A program made the translations under genes and the position numbers. The notes below the pieces were generated by a model. That model saw only the letters and a list, made by a program, of their open reading frames with translations, made no database searches and was not told the DNA's origin. Shown here one piece after another: positions 1-11,571 of a DNA stretch of 64,000 bases. This DNA is from Spodoptera frugiperda (taxonomy: Eukaryota; Arthropoda; Insecta; Lepidoptera; Noctuidae): the NCBI RefSeq assembly GCF_023101765.2, contig NC_064226.1, forward strand, positions 6,378,001 to 6,442,000, in the 5' to 3' direction. The first letter of the stretch is position 1; every line of letters begins with the position of its first letter.

Positions 1-889
1 ACTAACAACATCACTCTTCACTAGGTATGTGACGACCGTAGGGTCGTCATATACCTAAGAGTACAGTAAGACTACTCTTACGGAACTAAGAGCAAATCCT
101 AACTCCATGGGCCTTCCTGACTCCATGGAAATATCGAAACATCGAAAATTCTTTTATATCATAATACTTAGCCGTCCTACCTGGAAATTGAATTGAACCC
201 CTTTCTTGCCAACTGCATTTGCGACTGCCCAACTAACGAGTCAGTTTAAAATTAAGTAAAAAATAACACGGCTCAGAAGCTGATGCCAAACTCTTTCTAA
301 GTCGCATTGCAAATTCAGAAGGGTATTTATTGAGAGTAACATCAAAAGAGTGATAGTTGAATATTTATAAGGGTGTTTTAATTACATGGCAATCGTTGAT
401 AACGGGTTATTTCCTCATTGCAAGTCTATGGGGCTGTTAGATCTCCATTAACAAAGACACCTTTAAAAATAAGAAGTAAAGGAAGATAAAAATAAATTGC
501 AATTTTTGTAAAGTATTGCTCAGGTAGTATTGACCGTTGGGTAATAATACAGGTACTTCATTTGGAGTTGTTACTTTATGTACAAGTACTTAGTTTTGTT
601 TTTTTATTGAACTGGTCAATCTCTTGCCTGCCAGCCAAGCCGCCGCCGCCGCTGCCATATGAAGTATAGTATAAAAGTATATGTAGACACATTAAAAATT
701 ATGTCTCGCCAAGATCTACGTTACGAACAATCGTAATCGGTAATGTGAGTAGGTACTTGTGGGATTTTTTTAAATTTATTTAAGCTTCAAACACTATCTT
801 ACCTACATTAGGTGGACTTAATGCCATATGCATTATTTACTAGTGTAATCTAAGGGTGATGCAGAAAAGGATTAATGGTGGATGTGCTT
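1..889. other. Intergenic, no gene seen
   Basis: AT-rich sequence without a convincing coding frame or splice pair. The part near 780-870 resembles a dispersed repeat seen again near 2525-2610 (shared wording around a 'taggtggacttaatgcc'-like core and 'gggtgatgca'). Confidence 0.5.
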
Positions 890-935
890 ACTTTTTAACC
901 CCCGACGCAAAAAGAGGGGTGTTATAAGTTTGACG

Positions 936-982
<47 letters not shown>

Positions 983-1135
983 GGCATCATAACTCCCGAA
1001 CGGATGCAGTGATTTCAATTTAGTTTTTTTCGTATGAAAGGGGACTTATGTGCGAGTGTTCTTAGACATGTTTGATGAAAATCGGTTGAGCCGTTTTAAA
1101 GTTATGAGACAATAAAAATACATTATGTCTCGCGT
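890..1135 (+). repeat. Dispersed repeat with (GTCT)n microsatellite
   Basis: A 'cccccgacgcaaaaagaggg' opening is followed by about twelve GTCT units (935-982) and then an AT-rich tail including 'gatgaaaatcggttgagccg'. The layout resembles a dispersed repeat I associate with noctuid genomes. There is no coding potential. A second, degenerate GTCT/GTCA array lies at 20527-20620. Confidence 0.6.
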
Positions 1136-1280
1136 ACATCTACGTTACGGACAATCGTAATCGTTAATCTGAGTAGTTACATGTGAGATCTTTACCTTTT
1201 TTACTTTATTTACTAAGGCTAAGTTCAAACACTATCGTACCTACATACATTAGTGAAACTTAATCTTAAAGTGGATGTAC

Positions 1281-1378
1281 TAATAATTCTAAAAAAAAAT
1301 GCCGTAGTGATCATTTACCCTTAAGTTACACTAGCAACTTAAGGGTGATGCGAGACGTATTTTTTTTTAGAATTATTA
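1281..1378. mobile_element. 98-bp MITE with perfect 20-bp terminal inverted repeats
   Basis: Positions 1281-1300 and 1359-1378 are exact reverse complements (TAATAATTCT followed by an A-run). Inside, 'acccttaagtt' and 'aacttaagggt' form a second inverted pair. The element is too short to code, so it is a miniature inverted-repeat element mobilised in trans, family unknown. Confidence 0.6.
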
Positions 1379-1849
1379 GGGTTTAAGATTGGTGGAAATG
1401 TTTTTATGCGGGGTTTTTAAATTTTTAATTTTTAAATATAGTTTTTAAAAATAAAATATAGTGTAAATTAAAAAAAAGTTTAGGGAAGTTAACAGGTAAC
1501 CTTTAGGAACAAAGAGAACAAAAGAGTATAGATAAAACTTTCAAAAAACTTCTTTTGACCTAGCTCGGTTGGTCAGTTTTTTATTCATTTTGTAACAACA
1601 GTGGAGAAATAGGGGCCATTTTGGAACAGGGACCGCACTATAACTTGAAATAAAGTACGGTTAGGTTAGGAATTAGGTTGTATTTTTCAAGTCACTCAAT
1701 GTGACTAGTTTACCGCACTATTTCTTTTCTGTCAAAGGATAGTAGCGAATTTCGGATACAGATACACCTAAGTGCAAAATGCAAATACAATATAGCTGTA
1801 AATGCAATTAATTGGGTGAATATTTCTATTTGTTATATGACAAAATGTC

Positions 1850-1970
1850 GTGGTGGCCCGGAGGTTTAAGACGGGCGAATCTTAAACCTCCGGGCTCTGG
1901 CTTCTCATGCATGAGGGGTTCCAACGGCAAGTACCAATGTGACTTTTCCAAATTATACTCTAAGATTATT
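1850..1970 (+). repeat. tRNA-like repeat fragment with an internal 15-bp hairpin
   Basis: The 'gtggtggcc' start and 'ggcaagtaccaatgtgac' downstream resemble a common lepidopteran tRNA-derived repeat. In place of the usual tRNA-like middle there is a perfect 15-bp inverted repeat (1857-1871 with 1880-1894) around an 8-nt loop. This may be a rearranged copy. The family assignment rests on recall of the repeat, not on a search. Confidence 0.45.
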
Positions 1971-2027
1971 TAGACATTACTCATAAACGGTAAAGAAAAA
2001 CAACGTGAGGAAACCGGGAGTTATCAT

Positions 2028-2151
2028 TTATAAGTTTGAAATCGCCAACCCGCATTGAACAAGCGTGGTGATTAATGTTCAAATCTTCTCCGTGTGAGAA
2101 GAGGCTTTTGGCCAGCAGTGGCCAGTTATAGGCTGTAGATGTAGATGTGAT
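2028..2151 (+). repeat. Non-LTR retrotransposon 3' tail-like repeat
   Basis: Shares long stretches with 19965-20079 ('gaaatcgccaacccgcattg', 'caagcgtggtgat', 'gccagcagtggcc', 'tataggct'). Sequence of this kind forms the 3' end of a common lepidopteran LINE family; only the tail is present. Confidence 0.55.
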
Positions 2152-4214
2152 ATTTCTATTTACAAAACCTACGTTACAAAATAACAATAAAAAAAAAACA
2201 TTAGTATGCAGTAAACATTGGACTGTCAACAGTCGTATGCAGGTTTATTTCAGGTAAATTATCAACTGGATTGGCATGGAGTAGGTGCTGCGACTGGCGC
2301 AATGTAAACTAAGTTAGCGTATACAGCGTGCTACGTTTAATGTCAAATAAATTATACACGTACGCGGGTAACTGACGGCCTACTCCGTTTCTCGAATCCG
2401 AAGTTTCGTTTAATTTTCGGCCGTAGGTTTTATTGATTTACTAATAGAATTACTTGAAATAACGTTTTATTTTTAATTTCATATCAAAAGTTATTTATTT
2501 ATTCTTTATGCACATGAATTACATTTGTAAATTAGGTGGGCTTACTGCCTTAGGCATTTTCTACCAGCCAAACCTTCAGGTGATGCAATGAGAAACCAGT
2601 GGTAGGTTATTTATCACGAAAGTTAATATAAATAGAAATTGTAGTATACAATCTGCGCAGTTTCGTCCGAAACTTCGTTTTTCGTTGAATTAGAGTAGGC
2701 CCCCTGGTGGGTAGACTTGGCGATAGAGGTAGGTATAGCTCGGGAAACGATTGAAAACAGATGTCAGGCTTCATATTCTATATTCTCACTTCTTTGGCTT
2801 CGATAATACGAGATTAGTTGCCTACTACGCTGTAATAACTTTTAGCTGTGATTTTTGTTAGGTTGTCCGTGGTATTTTTCTAAGATGGATGGTAAAAGCA
2901 ACGTTATGACGGGGTGATAGGGTTATAATTACTTTTGTGAGTATGTACTATGTTTAGGTTGGTGTTCATTATATGTATTAGGTTCGTAACACCGCGAAAA
3001 TTACTATTTTTATCAGCATTTTTTTTTTGTATAGCTTTCTTAGAGTCTTGCGTGCTATCAATTGTAGGACTTCAGCGCCTTCAATATAGTTAAATTGAAT
3101 ACATTGCAAATAAGACCTCATATTTGTATAATTTATCTGCTGATCAAAGCAACGTCACGTCTTTTATCCCGAAGGGGTAGGCAGAGGTGCACATTACGGC
3201 ACGTAATATCTGCTGATCACTTTTTACTAATAATATAGCCAATACTCATCCCAATACTACAAAAACATTTGAGCAAATAACGAATATTACAAACACGTTT
3301 CGCAAATTGACATAAAAAACAGGCTGTAATAGCACATCCCTATAAAATCACCAATACGTAAAGGTCTATTGGCTATTGGCGGGATTTAAATAAAATAATT
3401 TATTCAGTGCGAGGCTTAGTGATATAAATGGGGCCTATTCCATGTTTCAATAGGATCTTCGGCTATATGAATTGATAATGGTTCCTTTTGATAGGTATTG
3501 GCTGCGGTGCCGGTGTGGTGGCGGTGTTGCGGCGTAAGTCCCAATGTGCGGTCAGCGATCGTAATACCGTGAATAGGATTTGTATTAGGCACTGTGTATA
3601 CCTAATACCTGCCTCCTATGGTTCCATGAAAGCTTTCGATTATTGCGTGTTTGATCTTATGTATAATGTCTTCTGATGTAGGTTGGTAGGCCGATGTTTT
3701 GATGGAATGAAAGGTGATCTGCTAAGGGTCTTAAGTAAATTGCTATGTGCTTAATTAAGTAATTTGAGATGAATTTCAGGTGTACAAGGATTTTGTAATC
3801 AATTTGTTGTAATAGGTTGTACCTAAGCTTCGAAATATATTGGTTAAAGATTCATTGTTAAGAAAAGACTTGGAAAATAAATAAGTTCACCGGAAAAGTC
3901 GGGAAATAACTTCTACAAATGCGCGAAGCCGTAGTAATATTTTTCAGTCGAAGGCGTGCTGATAGTTTATTTTATAAACCTTGGACCAATCTTGATTGCA
4001 ACTGCAAAATATTGGCGCAACATTTAAATCACATTTTAAAAATATGAAAAAGTTGCTGAACGGAAATTCAGAAACCAACTTCGAGATAATCTTAAAATGT
4101 CCAGCTATTTTATTTGGTATCAAATGACGTTCATAGATTCAGATATTGAATTCTCACTTATTGGATAGTGCGAGTTGTGATTTCATTAGACGAACGTTTT
4201 GGACTTTAATACGT
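2152..4214. other. Intergenic, no gene seen
   Basis: Contains a short dispersed-repeat piece near 2525-2610 and the SINE fragment at 3149-3212. A 62-codon open frame near 3488-3676 is GC-richer than its surroundings but has no recognisable domain or firm splice pair. Confidence 0.45.
3149..3212 (-). repeat. SINE family B, fragment
   Basis: About 60 bp match the 3' part of the longer copies at 27887-28172 and 47370-47662 ('caacgtcacgtcttttatcc', 'gaaggggtaggcagaggtgc', 'attacggcacgtaat'). The tRNA-like head is missing. Confidence 0.7.
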
Positions 4215-4372
4215 TACGGTACCAAAGCTTACAGGCCATCTGATGGTAAATGGCTACCGTACCCTATGTAAGCAGGAGTAGGAATGGGGTGGTTTTTAGT
4301 CGTTAAGAGTCTGACACTCCCTCTCGCTTCGCGCAATGCGGGAGAAGTGATTGAATGATTTTCCCTATTCTA
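4215..4372 (+). repeat. Dispersed retroposon-like repeat C
   Basis: One of four copies (also 40895-41052 and 51403-51557 on the - strand, 61950-62097 on the +). Shared core: 'gcaggagtagga', 'gggtggtttttagtc', 'ctgacactccctctcgc', then 'gggagaa...gattttccc'. The 61950 copy ends in an A-run, as expected of a retroposed sequence. Confidence 0.6.
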
Positions 4373-7300
4373 TGTAAGAACAACTGCGACACTAGACACA
4401 TCTTCAGTACGTTGCTGACTACGGAGTATGAATCTCACTGCTCTTAGGATGGATTACCAATGGATAGTCCCCCCCCCAGAAGGTGTGAAAATGTCCGTGC
4501 CAGGTTAAGAGTTCTGATGGAGAAAATAGTATGGGGATGTTACAAATATTATAATAATTTTATTGTAATTAAGAAGTTATACCTAAGCAAAGGTATAACT
4601 TTGGAAGATGATAGATATGATATTTAGTATATGTACTACTAAGATACATTATTTTGATAATGCTTTCTTTGCTAATTAGCATCTTACGTTAAGACACAAG
4701 ATTTAATTAATTCGCTTCATTAGTGCGATGCATATAAGATTTATTAAATTAGCATTTTATGTAGCCTAGCTGCATCGTTTGTATAGTGATCGGAGGAGCG
4801 TTTGTAGTATAGCTCAGTGCGTTGTAGCTAGCTGTACGATAATATATAGCTCTATATATTATAGCCAGGTCTATGACGGCCTAACTACTGACTACTTTCT
4901 AGCAACACAAAAATATCAGCTGTCAATACTTAAATTTTTTAGCTCTCACGATTCATAAAGTTCAGTTTAGTGACAAATAGAAATCTTATAATAGGGTCCT
5001 TTACCCCTCAGTTACCGAATTGGGAACGGTCCAATCTCCATAACAGAAGGTTCCACATAATATATTGACTTTAGGTTATTTCAATAACTGAGAATCTCCA
5101 TAGCGTATGTATAATAATGTGTACCTATACGTAGGTTGGTCAGTGCACTCATATTAGACTGTTTGCTGGTTCAGTCTGTAGCTTGCACGCTTGTTCTGTT
5201 TGTTTTGTCCAACTTACTATTAATAGCTGTATTAAGCTTCATGTTATATAAGTGTACTCAGTGTTATTTGACGAGGAACTCGACGAGTTTCAAGTCATGC
5301 TAGAGGTTCATATTCATGCTAGAGTAGCAGCGCGACAGTCGCCGTATCGTAGTCGTGAAATGCTGCTCATGAATCTAGCATGATTTGGATCTAGTCGAGT
5401 TCTGCTGTGGTACAACACTGTACTCAGTGTTATTGTGGTACTGTCAACTGTAGAGTAAACTGTAGAGGATATATTTTTGTCCATAAGTACTTCGACCTTC
5501 ACAAAATGCCAGCACCACAAAAGCAGTTTCTCACCACAAAGCTGTATTTGTTGTGTCATTACATAAATATTCGTATTGTCAGATTCCAGCGTCGATTAGT
5601 TAGCCACGGACAAATATTTGAATAGAAACGAGGGTGCCTTTAAGGTTTATTCATGTCTAAATTATATTTAAAGGCGAGTACGCACAGGGGTCGTCATTAC
5701 GACGTCATTAACAACTCTCCACGTCTTTAGCAAGATTTCCTCGCGACCGTGTTACGAAGATCCGCTTTCGCAATAATTTAACTAAACTCAAATACCTCTA
5801 ATAATATATTGTTTGAACCACTATTATTTCTACGTAAATAATTAAAGCACAATGACGGGAACGGAATAGTTGGTAGAAAAGCAATAACAATGGTTCGGAA
5901 TTAGAGTATCTATTGGAAACGTAGATCGGATTACAGTATTGATTTTCATTTGTTTGATGTATTGTGCATGCTTCAAGCGTTTCAGGGAATATCTCCGATA
6001 GAATATTTAGTATTCTTCGATTTACAACTACTTACAGGCTCGACGTAGCTTCAACTTTAGCCTGCTTGTGGTTTAAAGAGTTTATATTACAGTTTTCGAC
6101 GCCAAAGTTTTTCTTCGCGTCATAAGAGGAAAATTTTTCATCAAGTGCAGGATTTCAACAAGTTTGGTCTGGGGCTTTAAACTTTGTCCATCTATACCAA
6201 CGCAGTTGACCCGGGAGCTAGTTATTTATGGGCGTGTCGACTCATGTTGAGGTTGACCTGTGAACTATAAACTTTATCAACAACCTGCGTTCAACAATTA
6301 TGCGCTTAAAATTAATTATGACCAGGATTTTCATTAAATATTTTAACCGCCACACCGAGCGGTGAACCACAATATTTTTGTGAAATGAATTTATACCAAA
6401 ACCGGTAAAGTTAATGCATATTATGAACATTTGGAGAATTGTTTGAATAAATTCAAGTGGAAATCGAGTGTAAATGTGAGGAAATGTTCAGTCATGTTTA
6501 AAGTAAGTCGCGTATTCGTGTTTCTAAGATATTTGGAAGGATGTTTCGAGATGGAACGGGTCCGGAATTGTACGCAGGAAATTAACTGGAAGCTCGGTGC
6601 TAATCTGAGGAAGCAATATACGGGCTGAGTCCCGATGTCTCCTTCTTTAATTACTGCAAATCCGACGCAACGCTTGATTAAACTATTTCCGAACAAATTA
6701 AGTGAGCCAACGGGGCCATGCTTCACAAAATGGAACTCAATAAGGACGTGGATGTATTTCGTGCTTTAGCAGGCGATAATTACGTTGCGAAGCCATTACT
6801 TTACGCGTTTTATTAAAATTGTGTCGCTTCCGTTATTGGCGTTTATAATTTCGTTGGAGAGTATTGCGATATTAGTTATTAGTGCTAAATGGAAATAGCT
6901 TTGCCCTACTTACAGGGTTATGTTATGCTTCGTTCTACAGGATTGTGATATGAGCTGACTTTTTAGTCTTTAGGGAACATGTATACGAGACGTGTACATG
7001 TACAGTGTATTAATAAAAATCTAAGTAGGAGTGCTAGTAGTACTTTAATCATCAACAATTATAGATCTAATGGGAGAGGTTGCTGTTGGTCTAATGGGAG
7101 AGGCTTCACTGTTTCAGAGTAGTTGTCTTAAAATATAACATGATCTAATACTGCTGGATACGGCATACCACCTAGCTCAATAGAATTGACCGGAATACTG
7201 CCATTTCCGCTTGTTAATTCACGCTATACCAGTGAGGAATTACTGAATTAAAAAGTACAAAATGAACCATAAACATTAGTATTGTACAGACATACAACAT

Positions 7301-7556
7301 ACATTAGATTGCTTTCAATCAATCACTCAGTATGGAGACCAAATGATGGCAGAATTAAACGTAATCGACTTGGACGTATCTAATCGTAATCGTTTGGAAA
7401 CATTTGTTACATAAATACATCGGATTTATGGGATTATTGCTTCAGTTCTGTGGGTTCCGTATATCGAAAGGGAAAATACGTATAGGACCTTTCGATACAT
7501 AATGTATTCTATCTGTTTGGTTTATGTATCTGTTTTCTTAATTATTCGTAGAACAT
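4373..7556. other. Intergenic, no gene seen
   Basis: No exon or known repeat was recognised apart from the palindromic unit at 5276-5402. Overlapping open frames of 65-101 codons on both strands at 6421-6726 carry no recognisable motif or splice context. Confidence 0.4.
5276..5402. repeat. Interrupted inverted repeat, probable MITE remnant
   Basis: GAACTCGAC (5276-5284) pairs with GTCGAGTTC (5394-5402), and CATGCTAGA (5296-5304) pairs with TCTAGCATG (5374-5382), giving two nested inverted pairs at matching spacing. 'actcagtgttatt' occurs just outside on both sides (near 5256 and 5421), possibly a flanking duplication. Confidence 0.4.
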
Positions 7557-7681
7557 TGACTGTCGTAATCAAAGACATTAAATGGTTAACTTAAACTATT
7601 CCTTATTAACGATTTTGTATCGAAAACAATTGCTAAGGACTAAGTAGTTTAGTAATCATTAAATGACTCTGACTGGTGGTT
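7557..7681. mobile_element. Palindromic MITE family M1, copy 1
   Basis: About 120 bp, nearly self-complementary around 'gattttgtatcgaaaacaat', with 'ttaaatgg' and 'cattaaatg' toward the ends. Same family as 9940-10052, 21748-21867 and 24838-24949. Confidence 0.65.
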
Positions 7682-9059
7682 AATTCTCAAGTTAATATTC
7701 GCTAATAAAATTTAGCTTACATCAGAAATTTTAACTTTTTTATATCCCTTTATGTACCTATGTAATCGTGCGTGTTACGGAATTTCCGTTGGTCGAAATT
7801 GATTCATCCTTTTTTATTTAGATTTTAGTTAAATCATCCGATTACTGTAAATAGACATATCCGTTGCGGATTTACGTGTTTAATCGAGTATTTATTTATT
7901 TCAGCTTTTACACAGTTTTGTTAATTGATTGAAAAATTGGAGTAAATAAGTACCGTAAAAATTCTGTTAAAAAATAGTAGGTAAACCAGCATCGAATTTT
8001 TTGGCTAGCCACTGATTAAATTGATTGGAAGAAAAAGAAAATTACCAGGAATTCTTTTTCTCTCTCTCAAAACAGTTGTGAAAAAAATGAAATTCAAAAT
8101 TGGAAATGTTTCTCTATTTGTAATATCTTCATTGGAGGAACAAAATAACAATTCAATATTTAAAATTGGAACGTACATCACAAGATACCTAATAGAATCG
8201 GTGGTTTCTCGTTGGCATCGTGGTTGGCTGGTCACTTCGTCAGTCGTGGTCCGCTGCAACCGGTAGTGCAGCTTGTGACGCGAATCTAATGGAAAATTCA
8301 ACCAATTGCTTTTTGCCTGCTACATACCTACGTATGGGTAGGTAAGTTTATTTTTCTATAGGTATCTGGAAATCTTTGTGTTGACAAACCGCTGACTTGT
8401 GTTGTTGTATCTGTGCTGTCATTTAATAGTCATGTATGGTGTATGCCTATGTCTCAACATATGAACAACATTTTTGCAATCCTGTATTTAGATAAAGTAG
8501 CGTAAGGAACTGTATTTTAGTAATGACAACTAATAGCTTAATTTGATTAATAGAAAAAAGTACATCCTAAATAAAATTATTAGACAAATCAAACACGTAA
8601 TGTATCATTTTAGAAAATTGTTCCATGTCTTCCATTAAATAAATAAATAAATAATACACTTTTACTAATGGTAAAATCCTTGACAGTTACCTAATGGTCC
8701 CAAAATACAATAAGTGTGAACCACTATTAAACCATTTGGTGTACAGCTACACATCAACCTATACAAAACCAGTTTATCATGGTCTCGCTTTGTATGATCT
8801 TTCGGTACATTCAACGTCAGTTTATACTGGTTTTTTGTACCCATTAGGGTTGACTATCATAACTTCTATTGTTGAATTATTTGAAATCATAGATCGACGA
8901 TAGATTAACACATTTTGATGTATTACAATAATAATGACAGTGGACATGACTTGTGATAATGTTATTTTATTTTCCAATTTTTTTGTGAGTAGGTATATAC
9001 TGTCGGATATTTCATTTCAAAAGATTATTAGAACTTGCCGTCAGAACTTAAAAAATTCT
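7682..9059. other. Intergenic, no gene seen
   Basis: AT-rich. Overlapping open frames near 8005-8301 on opposite strands carry no motif, and no repeat was recognised. Confidence 0.4.
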
Positions 9060-9176
9060 GTATCCTTACTATGAGTTTTCTTTACGTTTAAAGTAATTGA
9101 AACTAGAACGCGCTTGGCGCTTTCATTGGTTGGTTTATTCGAGCTGCCTTTTAAGCAAACTCCTACTAAGGGTACT
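9060..9176. mobile_element. MITE family M2, diverged copy
   Basis: Ends read 'tatccttactatgagtttt' and, on the other side, 'gcaaactcctactaagggta', matching the termini of 46229-46380. The centre has 'aacgcgcttggcgctttcat', a diverged version of the long hairpin arm of the 46-kb copy. Non-coding. Confidence 0.55.
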
Positions 9177-9209
9177 GTATGAACAATAGATAGATACCTA
9201 TTATAGATT

Positions 9210-9385
9210 GACTGCACGGTTGGTGCGGTGGCTGGGTGACCGGCTGCAACGTGTAGCGGGTTCGATTCCTGCACGAAATAACTCTTTGTGTGATCCACAA
9301 ATTGTTGTTTCGGGTCTGAGTGTCATGTGTATGTGAACTTGTATATTTGTAAACGCAACCACGACACAGGAGAAAATCCTAGATG
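9210..9385 (+). repeat. tRNA-derived SINE, family A
   Basis: tRNA-like head 'gcacggttggtgcggtggct' with the B-box word GGTTCGATTCC, then the family body 'gtgtgatccacaaattgttg', 'gtcatgtgtatgtgaacttg' and 'cgacacaggagaaaatccta'. Seven other copies lie in the window: 14242, 19186, 40265, 45525, 48115, 49371 and 63221. Confidence 0.85.
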
Positions 9386-9746
9386 ATTATCGAAAATTTT
9401 CAGTAATAAGTTACTATTAATTTTCCAACCATCTAACTTCAATACCTTTTTTCTATATAAAGTCGAGTGTATTACAAATGGTTTATAATATTTTATGTAT
9501 TGAAGGCCTTTTAGCTGTCACTGCTAAAAGCCCTATAATAATGGATCACGTTTATAATGTAAAAAGAGCCTGTAATAGTTTGATCCTGAGATTTGAGAGC
9601 CACTGTTTAATACACCCTTAAGTAGACTTAGATCGTGTAATCACGAAAACGTATTATACTTTGAAGGTGACTTGGTTAAAACAAAAGATTATATTATTGT
9701 GTTCAAAGATTTTAAACTAAAATAAAAAATATTACGCATAAGGATC

Positions 9747-9787
9747 ACGCACGCACAGATCCATGGGTATCAGATCTGTGCGTGCGT
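9747..9787. repeat. Perfect 15-bp hairpin
   Basis: 9747-9761 (ACGCACGCACAGATC) and 9773-9787 are exact reverse complements around an 11-nt loop. The stem is GC-rich within AT-rich flanks. The role is unknown; it could be the core of a degraded MITE. Confidence 0.5.
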
Positions 9788-9939
9788 TTCAGATGCTGAA
9801 TCATCACAATAATAATGCGGAACCAAATTATCACAATAGGGTACTTTCCATCTTACTGTACCTCCCACTGGATTAACTGGATAGCATGTTAAATTAATCA
9901 GAAAGTATATAGCAGTCATAAATAACTATGTAAATAACT

Positions 9940-10052
9940 CTAACCGCCATACTTGATTTATACTCTCTCATTTAATGATTACTGAACTTCGGAGGAATAA
10001 ATTAAGTAAGAAATAGTTTAAGTAATCATCAAATGTCTATGAGTGCGGCAGT
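9940..10052. mobile_element. Palindromic MITE family M1, copy 2 (degenerate)
   Basis: Ends read 'aaccgccatac' and 'gagtgcggcagt', and the sub-terminal 'catttaatgattact' pairs with 'agtaatcatcaaatg'. The middle is diverged relative to copies 1, 3 and 4. Confidence 0.55.
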
Positions 10053-11235
10053 AATTTTGTATACCACTGCTATAAGACTCAAAGTATCGAACAAAACCTC
10101 ATAAAACAAAATACATTAAAAGACATCTTTCTAACGTTTTTTTTGGGAATTCAATTCCTTTATAAAAAGAATACCATGTTTCATTTAATTATTTGTCCTC
10201 TCTAAAGATGAGTAGGTGTTGCATTACAACAGCTATATTTAGTTACAGACAACAGTATTTTTGTTAACAAATAAAGTAGGAGTATACTTTCGTTATCAAC
10301 CTTATAAAAAGGGGTCATTTATCAGTAATTTCTTTGACTTTTATGGCCATTACTAACGACTGCTATAGTGTACCTATTTCCTGGAAAATTCTTATAACTA
10401 ACGTTAATATTGAAGATTTTTGTAAATCGGTTCATGTAATTTGAGTGTGAAATCAATTTTAAAAAGCATTGTATTATTAATTTTATCTTTAAGTTCTCTT
10501 TTTTAAATTACTGTGAAAGATGAAGTAACGTCAGGATACATATATATCAAACAGAAATTGCTAAAAAGAAAAACGAGATCTGGCTTGGACGTAGCTACCT
10601 ATAATTCAAGACAAATAAACCTATTGTAGCATGAAAAAACCCGTAACTACGACTGTACTGTAGTAGATCATGAAATTGTTTAGCAGTAAATGTAATCATT
10701 AGTTCTGCAATAAAAATATTTACGAACTGTCTCCTTTGTTTTTATGTTACAGACGAAATTTTTACGACAATAACATAAACGTACCTTTGGCGACAATGAT
10801 GTCAGGTTAAATATTTCAATTTCGCTATGAAATATCTAAATCTCAGGTAGTCCATGTCCATGGCTGGTGCCGATTGCTTACCATCAGATACTCGGTCAAT
10901 TCGTTTGCATACTATTGTACAAACCTCAATGTTCTAATGGTTTGTGCGTGCATCTTTTTGAACAGAACATTTTGTCCAAGGCAATTTTGTATTTCGGTAT
11001 TCCCATCCAGTTGATGTCTAAAATCGCAGATCCGCAATGAGCCATCGTGGTTACGGCTTTGGCTAGCAGTATGACAGCTACAGGCTCATGATAATGATAT
11101 TTTCTGAGTAATTTTCCCTTGAAATTAATTCAAAACTCACACAAGAAAGTCACCTTTATCATATATCTGAGCTTTACTCGACATATATAAAATGTTATCT
11201 TGTATGTAATAGGACTTCATGTCAACGAACACAAT
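10053..11235. other. Intergenic upstream of the secreted-gene pair
   Basis: No exon was recognised. A short stretch near 10860-10920 ('ggtgccgattgcttaccatc') resembles the reverse of the dispersed repeat at 53430. Homology to the second gene's upstream region begins at about 11236. Confidence 0.4.
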
Positions 11236-11480
11236 GCTATGAAATGAAAGAAACTAATTTAAGTTTATACGAGCCTCTTCAAAACCGTAATGTCAAGACT
11301 CACCTTAATACATTAAGCAGACAAAACATGGTTGGATTTATTATTTAAAAACGCTTTTTGAATTAAAGAAAGCATTAAGACAATATCAATAACTGTTCAA
11401 GAGAGATGCATACATCGAAGTGCTATGGATTTTATAAACCTGTATACTTAAACCTCAGAGCGATAAGAAGAATTATTGAA

Positions 11481-11525
11481 AATATAAAATTGACGTATTT
11501 TATGTAGTTCACATGTTTGATAACA
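11481..11525 (+). promoter_or_regulatory. Putative core promoter of the first secreted-protein gene
   Basis: A TATA-like 'aatataaaat' (11481-11490) lies about 30 bp before 'acatgtttgataaca' (11511-11525). Those same 15 bases stand at 17156-17170, again about 30 bp after a TATA-like word, before the paralogous gene. The conserved spacing suggests TATA box plus start site; the actual start is not shown by sequence alone. Confidence 0.5.
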
Positions 11526-11571
11526 GTTCAATTGCATTTTTCTTGAGGTTTTCGGCCAAGCACTGCTTATA

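Noticed and set aside
935..982. Telomere- or recombination-related GTCT array
   Set aside because: It is a simple microsatellite inside a dispersed repeat; the insect telomere motif is TTAGG, which is not seen here.
3488..3676. GC-rich 62-codon frame with a possible 39-nt micro-exon ('gatag|gtatt' to 'ggc|gtaagt')
   Set aside because: A lone micro-exon without partners cannot be supported.
6421..6726. 101-codon - strand frame and its + strand counterpart
   Set aside because: Both strands are open with unremarkable translations; no conserved motif, codon bias or exon borders.
9240..9275. tRNA gene
   Set aside because: The tRNA-like head with GGTTCGATTCC belongs to a SINE; the rest of the family body follows and the same head recurs at 49371 and 63221.
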